Shown: positions 34,354-42,673, numbered from the stretch's first letter. The stretch: DNA of 64,000 bases from an uncultured Clostridia bacterium (GCA_934630705.1 CAKTWP010000002.1:1-64000), one strand, 5' to 3'. Notes: a model not told the origin generated them from the sequence alone. Numbers and translations are program-made.

Positions 34354-34571
34354 GCGCTATTCACTCTCCGTCGGCGGCAGCCAACGGGCGGCCGTCGCCG
34401 CTGATGGCGGGAGCTTCCGCTCCCGTTACCATCCTATGCAGGCGCGGAAAGGACGGAAACAAAAAAGTCCCGGATGATGAAGAAAACGGCTTTTGTTTCT
34501 TCCTTCATCCGGGGCGTTTTGCTGCTAAGAAGCCGATCGGGGCTTACCATAACCGGCCTTTTGACTGAGGG

Positions 34572-34622
34572 TGCGGAAAGGGGGAACTGTTCTTTGATTT
34601 CAAAAGAATGGTTCCCTCCTCC
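34572..34622 (+). repeat. Dispersed palindromic repeat, copy 6
   Basis: A hairpin with arms GGGGGAACTGTTCTTT and AAAAGAATGGTTCCC lies just beyond the alaS stop. It is preceded at about 34470-34528 by a second hairpin (GATGAAGAAA… closing TTCATCCGGGGCG), giving the two-module arrangement. The 34354-34639 gap contains only these elements. Confidence 0.75.
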
Positions 34623-34639
34623 ATAAATCGCTTCCGTTC

Positions 34640-36610
34640 TTACGCCTGACGGCCGATGGTGGCCTTGATGCGGCGCACGCCGGCAGAGGAGGATTCTTCC
34701 TTCTGGATCTTGAAGGACACCAGATCGCCGGTATTCTCGGCATGGGGGCCGCCGCAGATTTCTTTGGAGTAGGGGCCCATGGTGTAAACCTTGACCTTCT
34801 CGCCATACTTGCTCTCGAACAGGCCCATGGCACCCTGCTCCTTGGCCTCGGCCACGGTCATTTCCTCCATGGTCACGGGCACCTTGGCCTGGATCGCTTC
34901 GTTCACCAGCCGCTCCACTTCCTGCAGCTCCTCGGCGGTCATCTTCCGGCCGAAGGTGAAGTCAAAGCGCAGACGCTCGGCGGTGATGTTGGAGCCCTTC
35001 TGATGCACTTCGTCGCCCAGCACCTTCCGCAGCGCAGCCTGCAGCAGATGGGTGGCGGTATGCAGGCAGGTGGTCTGCGCGCTGTGATCCGCCAGGCCGC
35101 CCTTGAAGCGCTGCTCCGCGCCGGCATGGCTGGTTTCCTGATGCTGCTTGAAGCGGACGTTGAAATCCGCCTCGTCTACCATCAGCCCCTTTTCCGCGGC
35201 CAGCTCCATGGTCATTTCGATGGGGAAGCCGTAAGTGTCGTACAGCTTGAACGCGCTGCGGCCATCCATGGTGTTCAGGGTTTCCAGCCGCGCCTTTACC
35301 GCCGCTTCCACCGCCGCGTCATCTCCGGCATTGGCAGCATCAATGATGGGCATCATATCCGGCGAGGGCCGAAGCTTTTTCTGCTGTGCCAGCTCCGCGG
35401 CAAAGGCCGCCTTGTTGTCCGCGTCCAGAATGCTGTCCAGCAGGGCGCGGGTATTGCTGATATTGTTGTAGATCTTCTCGAATTCCTTTTCGCCCTGGCG
35501 CAGGGTGCGGGCAAAGCGGTCTTCTTCCAGCTTCAGCTGCTCCAGCACGAAGCCGGCGTTTTCGGTCAGCTCGGGATATACGTCCTTGTACTGATCGATG
35601 ATCACCTTGGCAATTTCGCAGGTGAAGCCCGCCTGCAGGCCCAGGCCCATGCCATAGCGCACGGCGCGGCGGATCAGGCGGCGGAGAATATAGCCCTGAT
35701 CCACGTTGGAGGGGCTCACGCCCCGGGGATCGCCCAGGATGAAGGTGGCGGTGCGCATATGGTCGGCCACGATGCGGAACGCCTTGGTGTTTACGTCATC
35801 GGGATGATATTCCTTGCCGGAAAGCTCGGAAATCTTGCCCAGGATGTTTTCGAACAGGTCGGTTTCGTAAACGCTCTTTTTGCCGGTGAGCACGCAGATG
35901 GTGCGCTCCAGGCCCATGCCGGTGTCCACGTTCTTCTGCTGCAGCGGGATGAAGGAGCCGTCCGCCTGCTTGTTATACTGCATGAACACGTCGTTCCAGA
36001 TTTCCAGATACGCGCCGCAATGGCAGGCGGGAGAGCAGTTGGGCCCGCAGGGCTTTTTCACAATGATGAACATTTCCGTGTCCGGGCCGCAGGGGCCGGT
36101 GACGCCGGCGGGGCCCCACCAGTTGTGCTCCTTGGGCAGGAAGAACAGATGATCGTCCTTCACGCCGCAGGACCGCCACAGATCGGCGGCTTCGTCATCC
36201 CGGGGGCAATCGTCGTCGCCTTCAAAGACGGTGAAGGCCAGCTTGTCCTTGTCAATGCCCAGCCATTTTTCGCTGGTGAGGAATTCCCAGCTCCAGGGGA
36301 TCATTTCCTTCTTAAAGTAATCGCCCAGGCTCCAGTTGCCCAGCATTTCAAAGAAGGTCAGATGGCTCATGTCGCCCACATCGTCAATATCGCCGGTGCG
36401 GATGCACTTTTGCACGTCGGTCAGCCGGGTGCCGGCGGGATGCTTCTGGCCCAGCAGATAGGGCACCAGGGGATGCATGCCCGCGGTGGTGAACAGCACG
36501 GTGGGGTCGTTTTCGGGGATGACGGAGGCGGAGGGGATCACCGCGTGGTCCTTCTCCTGGAAGAAGCGCAGAAACAGCGCGCGCAGCTCGTTGGCAGTGA
36601 GAGATTTCAT
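34640..36610 (-). CDS. alaS: Alanyl-tRNA synthetase, short form lacking the C-Ala domain
   Basis: A 656-aa enzyme charging tRNA-Ala. The class II catalytic core is present (LRALFLRFFQEKDHAVIPS, FTTAGMHPLVPYLLG, HLTFFEMLGNWSLGDYFKKE, DTGMGLERTICVLTG), followed by the helical tRNA-recognition region and the editing domain with HTATH and CGGPHAENTGDL. The protein stops soon after SSSAGVRRIKATIG. Bacterial AlaRS is usually about 870 aa with a DHHA1/C-Ala dimerisation domain, which is absent here. ATG 36610 follows AAAAGGAG. The gene is expressed behind a T-box leader. Confidence 0.93.
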   Translation of the reverse strand: MKSLTANELRALFLRFFQEKDHAVIPSASVIPENDPTVLFTTAGMHPLVPYLLGQKHPAGTRLTDVQKCIRTGDIDDVGDMSHLTFFEMLGNWSLGDYFKKEMIPWSWEFLTSEKWLGIDKDKLAFTVFEGDDDCPRDDEAADLWRSCGVKDDHLFFLPKEHNWWGPAGVTGPCGPDTEMFIIVKKPCGPNCSPACHCGAYLEIWNDVFMQYNKQADGSFIPLQQKNVDTGMGLERTICVLTGKKSVYETDLFENILGKISELSGKEYHPDDVNTKAFRIVADHMRTATFILGDPRGVSPSNVDQGYILRRLIRRAVRYGMGLGLQAGFTCEIAKVIIDQYKDVYPELTENAGFVLEQLKLEEDRFARTLRQGEKEFEKIYNNISNTRALLDSILDADNKAAFAAELAQQKKLRPSPDMMPIIDAANAGDDAAVEAAVKARLETLNTMDGRSAFKLYDTYGFPIEMTMELAAEKGLMVDEADFNVRFKQHQETSHAGAEQRFKGGLADHSAQTTCLHTATHLLQAALRKVLGDEVHQKGSNITAERLRFDFTFGRKMTAEELQEVERLVNEAIQAKVPVTMEEMTVAEAKEQGAMGLFESKYGEKVKVYTMGPYSKEICGGPHAENTGDLVSFKIQKEESSSAGVRRIKATIGRQA

Positions 36611-36660
36611 GGATGTGTCAGCTCCTTTTCTGGTTGTGTTCGCAGCGGGACAATCGCGGC

Positions 36661-36874
36661 GCGGATGCGGCTGTGGCCGCAGACGTGCGAAGCCGTCCGT
36701 AGGCGGGGCAGGGCCACGCCGAAGGGCCGCCAAGCCTGTTCGCCCAGTGGCGCGGATGCGGCTGTGGCCGCAGACGTGCGAAGCCGTCCGTAGGCGGGGT
36801 AGGGCCACGCCGAAGGGCCGCCAAGCTTGTTCGCCCAGTGGCGCGGATGCGGCTGTGGCCGCAGACGTGCGAAG
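36661..36874. repeat. Tandem repeat, 91-bp unit, about 2.35 copies
   Basis: The string GCGGATGCGGCTGTGG recurs at 36661, 36752 and 36843, a constant 91-bp period, with nearly identical sequence throughout. It lies inside the alaS leader, between the T-box terminator and the alaS start. Both strands stay open in some frames, but the repeat reads as non-coding leader DNA. Each unit contains inner inverted repeats (GCGGCTGTGGCCGC). Confidence 0.9.
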
Positions 36875-36922
36875 AAAAAAATATGGTATGTCTTATTCAT
36901 CTCGAAGACGAACAGACACACC
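36875..36922 (-). terminator. T-box terminator of alaS leader
   Basis: On the minus strand GGTGTGTCT (36914-36922) pairs with AGACATACC (36885-36893), with one G-U pair, followed by ATATTTTTTT. It directly follows the T-box sequence, as expected for the terminator that competes with the antiterminator. Confidence 0.85.
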
Positions 36923-37160
36923 TCGATTCGCGGTACCACTTCGATTGACGCGCCTGGTTTTCCGGCGCGCCCACCTCGATCTGATAACGGCAGAATACCG
37001 ACCCGCCTTCAGCCCCGGCCTGTCGGCCTGCGGACGCCTTGCGGCGGATAGCTCGGCAGCGGCCTTCCTTTCCCGCCCGCCCCGGCCTTCCACCAGCCGC
37101 CGGCTCGCTTTCCGGGCTTCCCGAAAGGAATTATCTGCTTCACAGCTTGCTATGCAATTC
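36923..37160 (-). promoter_or_regulatory. T-box riboswitch (alanine) for alaS
   Basis: On the minus strand the leader carries the T-box core AAGTGGTACCGCG (36929-36941), which pairs with uncharged tRNA ends. Upstream, Stem I-like sequence includes GGCTGGTGGAAGGCC (about 37084-37098), the GGTGNAAG-type distal element. Ala codons (GCT, GCC) occur in the likely specifier region GCTGCCGAGC. The gene downstream is alaS, so uncharged tRNA-Ala should promote read-through. Exact stem boundaries need folding. Confidence 0.85.
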
Positions 37161-37166
37161 TCCGTC

Positions 37167-37195
37167 AGTATACTGCGGGACGGCCGATCTGTCAA
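37167..37195 (-). promoter_or_regulatory. Promoter of the alaS T-box leader
   Basis: On the minus strand a perfect TTGACA (37190-37195), a 17-bp spacer and TATACT (37167-37172). The leader from here to the alaS start is about 550 nt. Confidence 0.85.
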
Positions 37196-37480
37196 GATTC
37201 ACGGCAGGTGAAAATGTTTTCGCCGCCCTTGAGGCCGCCAAACTGCCGCCTGCGGATGACTTGGCGGCAGGTTCTGCCTTGGTGCCTGGAATGCCGGGAT
37301 GCGCGCTATGTTCCCTCATTTTGCCGGCAAAAAAACGATCTGGCCGGAGTGCGAATGATAAAAATAATAGAAAACATGGAAAAATAGGAGAAAAACAGAG
37401 AAATCTTTAGTTTTGCATATGAAAATCGAAAATAAGTCAGAAATACAAGGAAAATTCATCAAATTTTAATGAATTGGCAG

Positions 37481-37509
37481 TTGTGGAAATTCGCCTTTTG
37501 TAATATACT
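37481..37509 (+). promoter_or_regulatory. Promoter of groES-groEL
   Basis: TTGTGG (37481-37486), a 17-bp spacer and TATACT (37504-37509) lie just upstream of the CIRCE operator. The 37200-37480 stretch before it is AT-rich and shows nothing else. Confidence 0.75.
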
Positions 37510-37522
37510 ATCCAAGGATGAT

Positions 37523-37549
37523 TTAGCACTCGATAATAAAGAGTGCTAA
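37523..37549. promoter_or_regulatory. CIRCE operator (HrcA binding site)
   Basis: The perfect inverted repeat TTAGCACTC-N9-GAGTGCTAA is the canonical CIRCE element bound by the heat-shock repressor HrcA. It lies between the promoter and groES. Confidence 0.97.
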
Positions 37550-37584
37550 CAAGATAAATCCCAGAACCAGTAAGGAGGATTATT

Positions 37585-37869
37585 ATGAACGTAAAGCCTT
37601 TGGGTGATCGCGTTGTGATCAAGAATGTGGAAACCGAAACCACCACCAAGTCCGGCATCGTGTTGGCCGGCGCTGCCAAGGAAAAGCCGCAGATGGCACA
37701 GGTGCTGGCTGTGGGCCCCGGTGGCGTTGTGGATGGCAAGGAAGTGAAGATGCAGGTGCAGGTGGGCCAGAAGGTGATCTATTCCAAGTACGCCGGCACC
37801 GAAGTGAAGCTGGACGGCGAGGAAATGATCATCGTCCGTCAGAGCGATATTCTGGCCGTGGTGGAATAA
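37585..37869 (+). CDS. groES: Co-chaperonin GroES
   Basis: The 94-aa lid of the GroEL folding chamber. The N-terminus MNVKPLGDRVVIKNVETE, the mobile loop (ETTTKSGIVLAGAAKEKPQ), VLAVGPG and YSKYAGTEVKLDGEE are standard. AAGGAGG precedes the ATG. It is followed after 56 bp by groEL and repressed by HrcA through CIRCE. Confidence 0.98.
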   Translation: MNVKPLGDRVVIKNVETETTTKSGIVLAGAAKEKPQMAQVLAVGPGGVVDGKEVKMQVQVGQKVIYSKYAGTEVKLDGEEMIIVRQSDILAVVE

Positions 37870-37925
37870 CTTTTTTCGGAAAATTTCAAGCGCCGCCTGT
37901 GCGGCTATTATAGGAGGAAAAGATT

Positions 37926-39554
37926 ATGGCAAAGCAGATTAAATATGGCGAGGACGCCCGCCGCGCCCTGGAAGCCGGCCTGAATGCGCTGGCCAATACT
38001 GTGAAGATTACCATGGGCCCCAAGGGCCGCAACGTGGTGCTGGACAAGAAGTACGGCGCGCCCCTTATCACCAACGACGGCGTGACCATCGCCAAGGAAA
38101 TCGAGCTGGAAGACCCCTTTGAAAATATGGGCGCGCAGCTGATTAAGGAAGTGGCCACCAAGACCAACGACGTGGCCGGCGACGGCACCACCACCGCCAC
38201 CCTGCTGGCGCAGGCCATTGTGCGCGAAGGCCTGAAGAACCTGGCCGCTGGCGCCAATCCCATGGTGCTCAAACGGGGCATTGAGGACGCTACCGCCGCC
38301 GCCGTGGAAGGGCTGAAGGAAATCTCCCGCCCCATTTCCGGCAAGCAGGCCATTGCGCAGGTTGCTTCCATTTCTGCCGGCGATGAAGCTATCGGTACCC
38401 TGATCTCCGACGCCATGGAGAAGGTGGGCAAGGACGGCGTGATCACCGTGGAAGAATCCAAGACCATGAAGACCGAGCTGACCACCGTGGAAGGCATGCA
38501 GTTTGACCGCGGCTATGCCTCCGCCTATATGGTCACCGATACCGATAAGATGATCGCGGAGCTGGATAACCCCATGATCCTGATCACCGATAAGAAGATC
38601 AGCAACATCCAGGAGATCCTGCCCGTGCTGGAGCAGGTGGTGCAGGCTGGCAAGAAGCTGCTCATCATCGCCGAGGATGTGGAAGGCGAAGCGCTGGCCA
38701 CCCTGGTTGTGAACAAGCTGCGCGGCACCTTCACCTGCGTGGCCGTGAAGGCCCCCGGCTTTGGCGATCGGCGCAAGGAAATGCTGCGGGATATCGCCAT
38801 CCTCACCGGCGGCCAGGTGATCAGCGAGGAGCTGGGCCTGGAGCTGAAGGATACCACCATGGATATGCTGGGCTCCGCGCATCAGGTGAAGGTGGACAAG
38901 GAAAACACCACCATCATCGACGGCGCCGGCGCCAAGGAAGAAATTGCCAACCGCGTGGCGCAGATCAAGGCGCAGATTGCTGAAACCACCAGCGATTACG
39001 ACCGCGAAAAGCTCCAGGAGCGCCTGGCCAAGATGGCCGGCGGCGTGGCTGTGATTCAGGTTGGCGCGGCCACCGAAGTGGAAATGAAGGAGCGCAAGAT
39101 GCGCATTGAGGATGCCCTGGCGGCTACCCGTGCGGCCGTGGAGGAAGGCATCGTGCCCGGCGGCGGCGTGGCGCTGCTCAACGCCATGAGCAAGGTGCAG
39201 CAGCTGGTGAGCAAGAATGCCGGCGACGCCAAGACCGGCGTGCAGATCATCCTGCGGGCCATGGAAGAGCCCATGCGCCAGATCGCGCTGAACGCGGGCA
39301 TTGACGGCGCTGTGATTATCGAAAATATCCGCCGCAGCCGCAAGGCCGGTTATGGCTATGACGCGCTGAAGGGCGAATATGTGGACATGATCGAACGCGG
39401 CATTATCGACCCCACCAAGGTGACCCGTTCCGCGCTGCAGAACGCCGCCTCCGTGGCTGCCATGGTGCTCACCACCGAGTCCCTGGTCACCGATATCCCC
39501 GCGCCCGAACCCGCTGCTCCCGCTGCCAATCCCGGCATGGGCGGCATGTACTAA
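37926..39554 (+). CDS. groEL: Chaperonin GroEL
   Basis: A 542-aa ATP-dependent folding chaperone. Visible are KITMGPKGRNVVLDKKYGAP, the ATP-site motif DVAGDGTTTATLLAQAI, the apical domain (VVNKLRGTF), the signature AAVEEGIVPGGGVAL, and the flexible Gly/Met tail NPGMGGMY. Length is normal. AGGAGG lies before the ATG. A terminator follows at 39664. Confidence 0.99.
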   Translation: MAKQIKYGEDARRALEAGLNALANTVKITMGPKGRNVVLDKKYGAPLITNDGVTIAKEIELEDPFENMGAQLIKEVATKTNDVAGDGTTTATLLAQAIVREGLKNLAAGANPMVLKRGIEDATAAAVEGLKEISRPISGKQAIAQVASISAGDEAIGTLISDAMEKVGKDGVITVEESKTMKTELTTVEGMQFDRGYASAYMVTDTDKMIAELDNPMILITDKKISNIQEILPVLEQVVQAGKKLLIIAEDVEGEALATLVVNKLRGTFTCVAVKAPGFGDRRKEMLRDIAILTGGQVISEELGLELKDTTMDMLGSAHQVKVDKENTTIIDGAGAKEEIANRVAQIKAQIAETTSDYDREKLQERLAKMAGGVAVIQVGAATEVEMKERKMRIEDALAATRAAVEEGIVPGGGVALLNAMSKVQQLVSKNAGDAKTGVQIILRAMEEPMRQIALNAGIDGAVIIENIRRSRKAGYGYDALKGEYVDMIERGIIDPTKVTRSALQNAASVAAMVLTTESLVTDIPAPEPAAPAANPGMGGMY

Positions 39555-39663
39555 GAGACGCCGCAAAGCCTTGAAATTGCTTGATTTTTGAGCGTGAAAA
39601 GCGGATTTGCGTCAAACGTACGCCACTTACGCCAAAAATTCAAGCGCATTATAGGGTAACAGA

Positions 39664-39701
39664 AATCGACACCCGCCTCAAAAGCAGGTGCCGATTTTTT
39701 T
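39664..39701 (+). terminator. Terminator after groEL
   Basis: Arms AATCGACACCCGC and GCAGGTGCCGATT (two mismatches) are followed by TTTTTT. The sequence between the groEL stop and this hairpin holds a loose inverted repeat (GCTTGATTTTTG with CAAAAATTCAAGC) and no gene. Confidence 0.85.
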
Positions 39702-39769
39702 ATGCTATCCCGCAGTACCGGGATTGCCCAAAGTATGATCGAGCGAGACGAAAATCATTCAAAAAGCAT

Positions 39770-39798
39770 TTGAAATCTCCATCCAAATCTGCTATAAT
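39770..39798 (+). promoter_or_regulatory. Promoter of the MATE gene
   Basis: TTGAAA (39770-39775), a 17-bp spacer and a perfect TATAAT (39793-39798) imply a leader of about 180 nt before the MATE start. Confidence 0.82.
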
Positions 39799-39813
39799 AA
39801 ACGTACGGCGTGT

Positions 39814-39857
39814 GGCGTTTCTGCGTAAATCCGGCTGCAGAAACGCCGCGCTTTTTT
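39814..39857 (+). terminator. Leader terminator/attenuator hairpin 1 of the MATE gene
   Basis: A perfect 11-bp stem GGCGTTTCTGC / GCAGAAACGCC (39814-39824 and 39837-39847) is followed by GCGC and TTTTTT. It lies only about 10 nt after the predicted transcription start, so it would stop nearly all transcripts unless overridden. Confidence 0.7.
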
Positions 39858-39922
39858 ATGAAATCAGGTGATAAAGGCCGGAACGAAACAATTTCATCGT
39901 TATCGGGAATCGTGCAGCTGCA

Positions 39923-39979
39923 ATGCGTAAGTCCAGATGGAGCGGACTTGCGTATTATTTTTTCAGAAAGAAAGGATGA
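39923..39979 (+). CDS. Possible leader peptide upstream of the MATE gene
   Basis: An 18-codon frame, MRKSRWSGLAYYFFRKKG, ends with TGA directly after the AAAGGA ribosome site of the MATE gene, 6 bp before its ATG. Inside the frame is a hairpin (GCGTAAGTCC 39925-39934 with GGACTTGCG 39944-39952, one G-U pair) followed by TATTATTTTTTC, a terminator-like structure. A ribosome stalled on this frame could change the fold. This is the layout of drug-induced attenuation leaders. No strong ribosome site is seen for the leader itself, so translation is uncertain. Confidence 0.45.
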   Translation: MRKSRWSGLAYYFFRKKG

Positions 39980-39985
39980 TTTTCA

Positions 39986-41392
39986 ATGGACATCGGAAAT
40001 TCGGCTTTGGGCACGGAACGCATCGGCAAGCTCATGGGGCAATACGCCGTTCCCTGCGTCATCTCGCTGCTGGTGGGCGCGCTGTACAACATCGTCGATC
40101 AGATATTCATCGCCAACGCCAGCTATCTGGGCTCCTATGGCAATGCGGCCAATACTGTGGTTTTCCCGCTGACGGTGGTGGCGCTGGCCATCGCCGTCAT
40201 GGTGGGCGACGGCTGCTGCGCCTTCGTCAGCATGGCGCTGGGCAGAAACGAAGTGGACAAGGCCAAGCGCAGCGTGGGCAACGCGGTGGTGCTGAGCATC
40301 GCCGGCAGTTTTGTGCTGACGGCGGCATATCTGCTGTTTGCAGACGGTATCATCGCCATGTTCGGCGGCACGGTGAATGAAGAAACCTTCCGCCACTCGC
40401 AGGAATATTTTTTCTATATCACGCTGGGCATCCCGTTCTATATGTTCGGACAGGCCATGAACCCCATCATCCGCGCAGACGGCAATCCCAAGTTCGCCAT
40501 GATCTCCACGCTCTCGGGCGCTGTCATCAACATCATCCTCGACCCCATTTTCATCTTTTGCTTTAAGTGGGGCATGATGGGCGCGGCGGTGGCCACGGTG
40601 ATCGGCCAGGTGGCCACCGCGGGCCTCGCCGTGTGGTATCTGCTGCACATGAAGATCATCCGGCCTGCCTCCGGCGATTATGTCCTGCAAAAGCGCATCT
40701 GCGGCCGAACACTGACGCTGGGCGTTACCAGCTTCCTTTCCCAGATCAGCTTGGTGGCGGCGATGGCGGCCATCAACAATATGCTTCGCAAGTATGGCGC
40801 GCTGGATGCTGTGTTCGGGCAGGAGCAGTACGCGCAGATCCCCATGGCGGTGGTGGGCATCGTGATGAAGTTCTTCCAGATCGTTATTTCCATCGTGGTG
40901 GGCATGGCGGCAGGCTGCATCCCCATTGTGGGCTACAACATGGGCGCGGAGAAGAAGCCGCGCGTCCGGGCGCTGTTTACCAAACTGCTGACTGCCGAGG
41001 CGCTGGTGGGCGCGGCGGCGCTTATACTGGCAGAGGGCTTTCCCCGTCAGCTCATCGCCATTTTCGGCGCGGCCAACGAGAGCGTCTATTATACCGATTT
41101 TGCCATCAAAGCGTTCCGCGTTTATCTTTGCATGATGGTGCTGGCCTGCGTCAACAAGGCCTGCTTTATCTTTTTACAGGCGGTGGGCAAGGCGCTCTCG
41201 TCCACGCTGCTGTCCATGCTCCGGGAGGTGGTATTTGGGGTGGGCTTTGCCCTGCTGCTGCCGCTGTTCTTTGGGCTGGACGGCGTGCTCTATTCCATGC
41301 CGGTGTCGGATGCGCTGACCTTTCTTATTTCAGCGGTCATCATTGTAAAAACCTATCGGGAGCTGAACGCGGACGGCGTTTTGAACGCATGA
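39986..41392 (+). CDS. MATE family multidrug efflux transporter
   Basis: A 468-aa polytopic membrane protein with about twelve hydrophobic segments in two similar halves. MATE features include IGKLMGQYAVPCVISLLVGALYN at the start, AVMVGDGCCAFVSMALGRN, GQAMNPIIRADGNPK and GAVINIILDPIFIF, with the second-half counterpart AAGCIPIVGYNMGAEK. It probably exports cationic drugs or metabolites in exchange for Na+ or H+ (MepA/NorM type). AAAGGA lies 9 bp before the ATG. The long leader with two terminator-like hairpins suggests inducible expression. Confidence 0.93.
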   Translation: MDIGNSALGTERIGKLMGQYAVPCVISLLVGALYNIVDQIFIANASYLGSYGNAANTVVFPLTVVALAIAVMVGDGCCAFVSMALGRNEVDKAKRSVGNAVVLSIAGSFVLTAAYLLFADGIIAMFGGTVNEETFRHSQEYFFYITLGIPFYMFGQAMNPIIRADGNPKFAMISTLSGAVINIILDPIFIFCFKWGMMGAAVATVIGQVATAGLAVWYLLHMKIIRPASGDYVLQKRICGRTLTLGVTSFLSQISLVAAMAAINNMLRKYGALDAVFGQEQYAQIPMAVVGIVMKFFQIVISIVVGMAAGCIPIVGYNMGAEKKPRVRALFTKLLTAEALVGAAALILAEGFPRQLIAIFGAANESVYYTDFAIKAFRVYLCMMVLACVNKACFIFLQAVGKALSSTLLSMLREVVFGVGFALLLPLFFGLDGVLYSMPVSDALTFLISAVIIVKTYRELNADGVLNA

Positions 41393-41509
41393 AAACAGCG
41401 CCCGGCCTATCGCTGGCCCAGCCTGCCGCCTCGTTCCAAAACGTTTTCCTTTCCTGTCGCCATTCTTTCGCTTTTTCTGCCCATTTTCTGCGTTTTTGTG
41501 CAGAAAAGC

Positions 41510-41539
41510 TTGCGATTTTGACGGATGATGTGCTATAAT
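41510..41539 (+). promoter_or_regulatory. Promoter of nagB
   Basis: TTGCGA (41510-41515), an 18-bp spacer and a perfect TATAAT (41534-41539) lie about 42 bp before the nagB start. Confidence 0.7.
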
Positions 41540-41581
41540 AAAAGCAAATCTATCAAAACAACGCATGAGGAGGCTATACAC

Positions 41582-42301
41582 ATGCAGGTTCATGTTTATG
41601 ATACGGCGGAGCAGGTTGGCAAGGCGGCGGCGACGCTTTTCGCGGCCCAGGTGATTCGCAAGCCCGACAGCGTGCTGGGCCTGGCTACGGGGTCTTCGCC
41701 CATCGGCTGCTATCAGCAGCTGATCGCCTGGCATCAGGCGGGGATTCTGGATTTTTCCCAGTGCACCAGCTATAATCTGGATGAATACTGCGGCATTCCG
41801 GAAAACCATCCCTGCAGCTATCACACCTTCATGCAGGAAGAGCTGTTCCACGGCATCAATATGAAGGCCCATTTCGTACCCAACGGCAACGCCGCCGATC
41901 TGCAGGCGGAGGCCCGCCGCTATGACGAAGCCATCCGTGCCGCGGGCGGCATCGATATGCAGCTGCTGGGCATCGGCCGCAATGGCCATATCGGCTTTAA
42001 TGAGCCTGCCGATCATCTGGTGTACGGCACCCAGATCGTGGAGCTCACCGAAAGCACCATCAAGGCCAACCGCCGCTTCTTTGAAAAGGAAGAGGATGTG
42101 CCCCGCCGGGCCATCAGCCTGGGTATTGGCGGCATTATGGCGGCCCGGGAAGTGGTGCTGATCGCCATGGGCGCGGATAAGGCCCAAGCCATCCATGATA
42201 CCGTGAAGGGCGAAATCAATCCCCATGTGCAGGCGTCCATCCTGCGGCTGCATCCCCATGCCACCATTCTGGTGGACAAGGCCGCGGCCAGTCTGCTGTA
42301 A
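41582..42301 (+). CDS. nagB: Glucosamine-6-phosphate deaminase
   Basis: A 239-aa enzyme converting glucosamine-6-phosphate to fructose-6-phosphate and ammonia. Motifs are LGLATGSSPIGCYQQLI (phosphate site), NLDEYCGIPENHPCSYHTFM (catalytic Asp/His region), GIGRNGHIGFNEP and AISLGIGGIM. Length is normal for NagB without a regulatory extension. ATG 41582 follows GAGGAGG. No nagA lies beside it. Confidence 0.97.
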   Translation: MQVHVYDTAEQVGKAAATLFAAQVIRKPDSVLGLATGSSPIGCYQQLIAWHQAGILDFSQCTSYNLDEYCGIPENHPCSYHTFMQEELFHGINMKAHFVPNGNAADLQAEARRYDEAIRAAGGIDMQLLGIGRNGHIGFNEPADHLVYGTQIVELTESTIKANRRFFEKEEDVPRRAISLGIGGIMAAREVVLIAMGADKAQAIHDTVKGEINPHVQASILRLHPHATILVDKAAASLL

Positions 42302-42318
42302 AACCGGGAGAAAAGCCT

Positions 42319-42673
42319 ATGAGCATGCAGGGAAAGATGCTCACGGGGGAGCTGTATCTGCCCCATGATCCGCAGCTTGCCGCCCGGCAGCAGGCCGCGC
42401 TGGAGCTGCTCTACGACTGACGATAACCAGACCCGGCCCTCCGAAAGGGGCGTATCGGGGGAAAACTGCTGGCTGGGCGCTGGCGTGGTGGTGCTGCCCG
42501 GCGTGACCATCGGGGATAACACGGTGATTGGCGCGGGCAGCGTGGTCACCAAGGATATTCCCGCCAATGTGGTGGCCGTGGGGAATCCCTGCCGGGTACT
42601 GCGGGCGATCAATGAGCGGGATCGGGACTATTATTTCAAGGATCGCCGGACGGATGCTGCGCTGCTCAAATAA
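42319..42673 (+). pseudogene. Broken maltose/galactoside O-acetyltransferase (maa/lacA-like)
   Basis: Two pieces of one hexapeptide-repeat acetyltransferase lie 17 bp after nagB. The first frame begins with a good ribosome site (GGGAG) and reads MSMQGKMLTGELYLPHDPQ to ALELLYD, then stops. A frame change follows (text around 42414-42425), continuing as DNQTRPSE and jumping directly to GVSGENCWLGAGVVVLPG, GDNTVIGAGSVVTKDIP and VVAVGNPCRVLRAI. About 90 central residues, containing most of the hexapeptide coils, are missing. The gene therefore carries both a frameshift and an internal deletion and is probably inactive. Confidence 0.88.

Noticed and set aside
34742..36793. Long plus-strand frame opposite alaS and across the 91-bp repeats
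   Set aside because: Shadow frame; the alaS strand carries the class II synthetase motifs.
36477..37211. 244-codon plus-strand frame over the alaS leader
   Set aside because: It runs through the tandem repeats and T-box on the opposite strand; composition is Arg/Ala-rich with no similarity.
37908..39566. Long minus-strand frame opposite groEL
   Set aside because: Classic mirror frame of groEL; Gly/His-rich, no ribosome site.
41519..41539. TTGACG close to TATAAT before nagB as the promoter
   Set aside because: The spacer is only 10 bp; TTGCGA at 41510 with an 18-bp spacer is the better -35 box.
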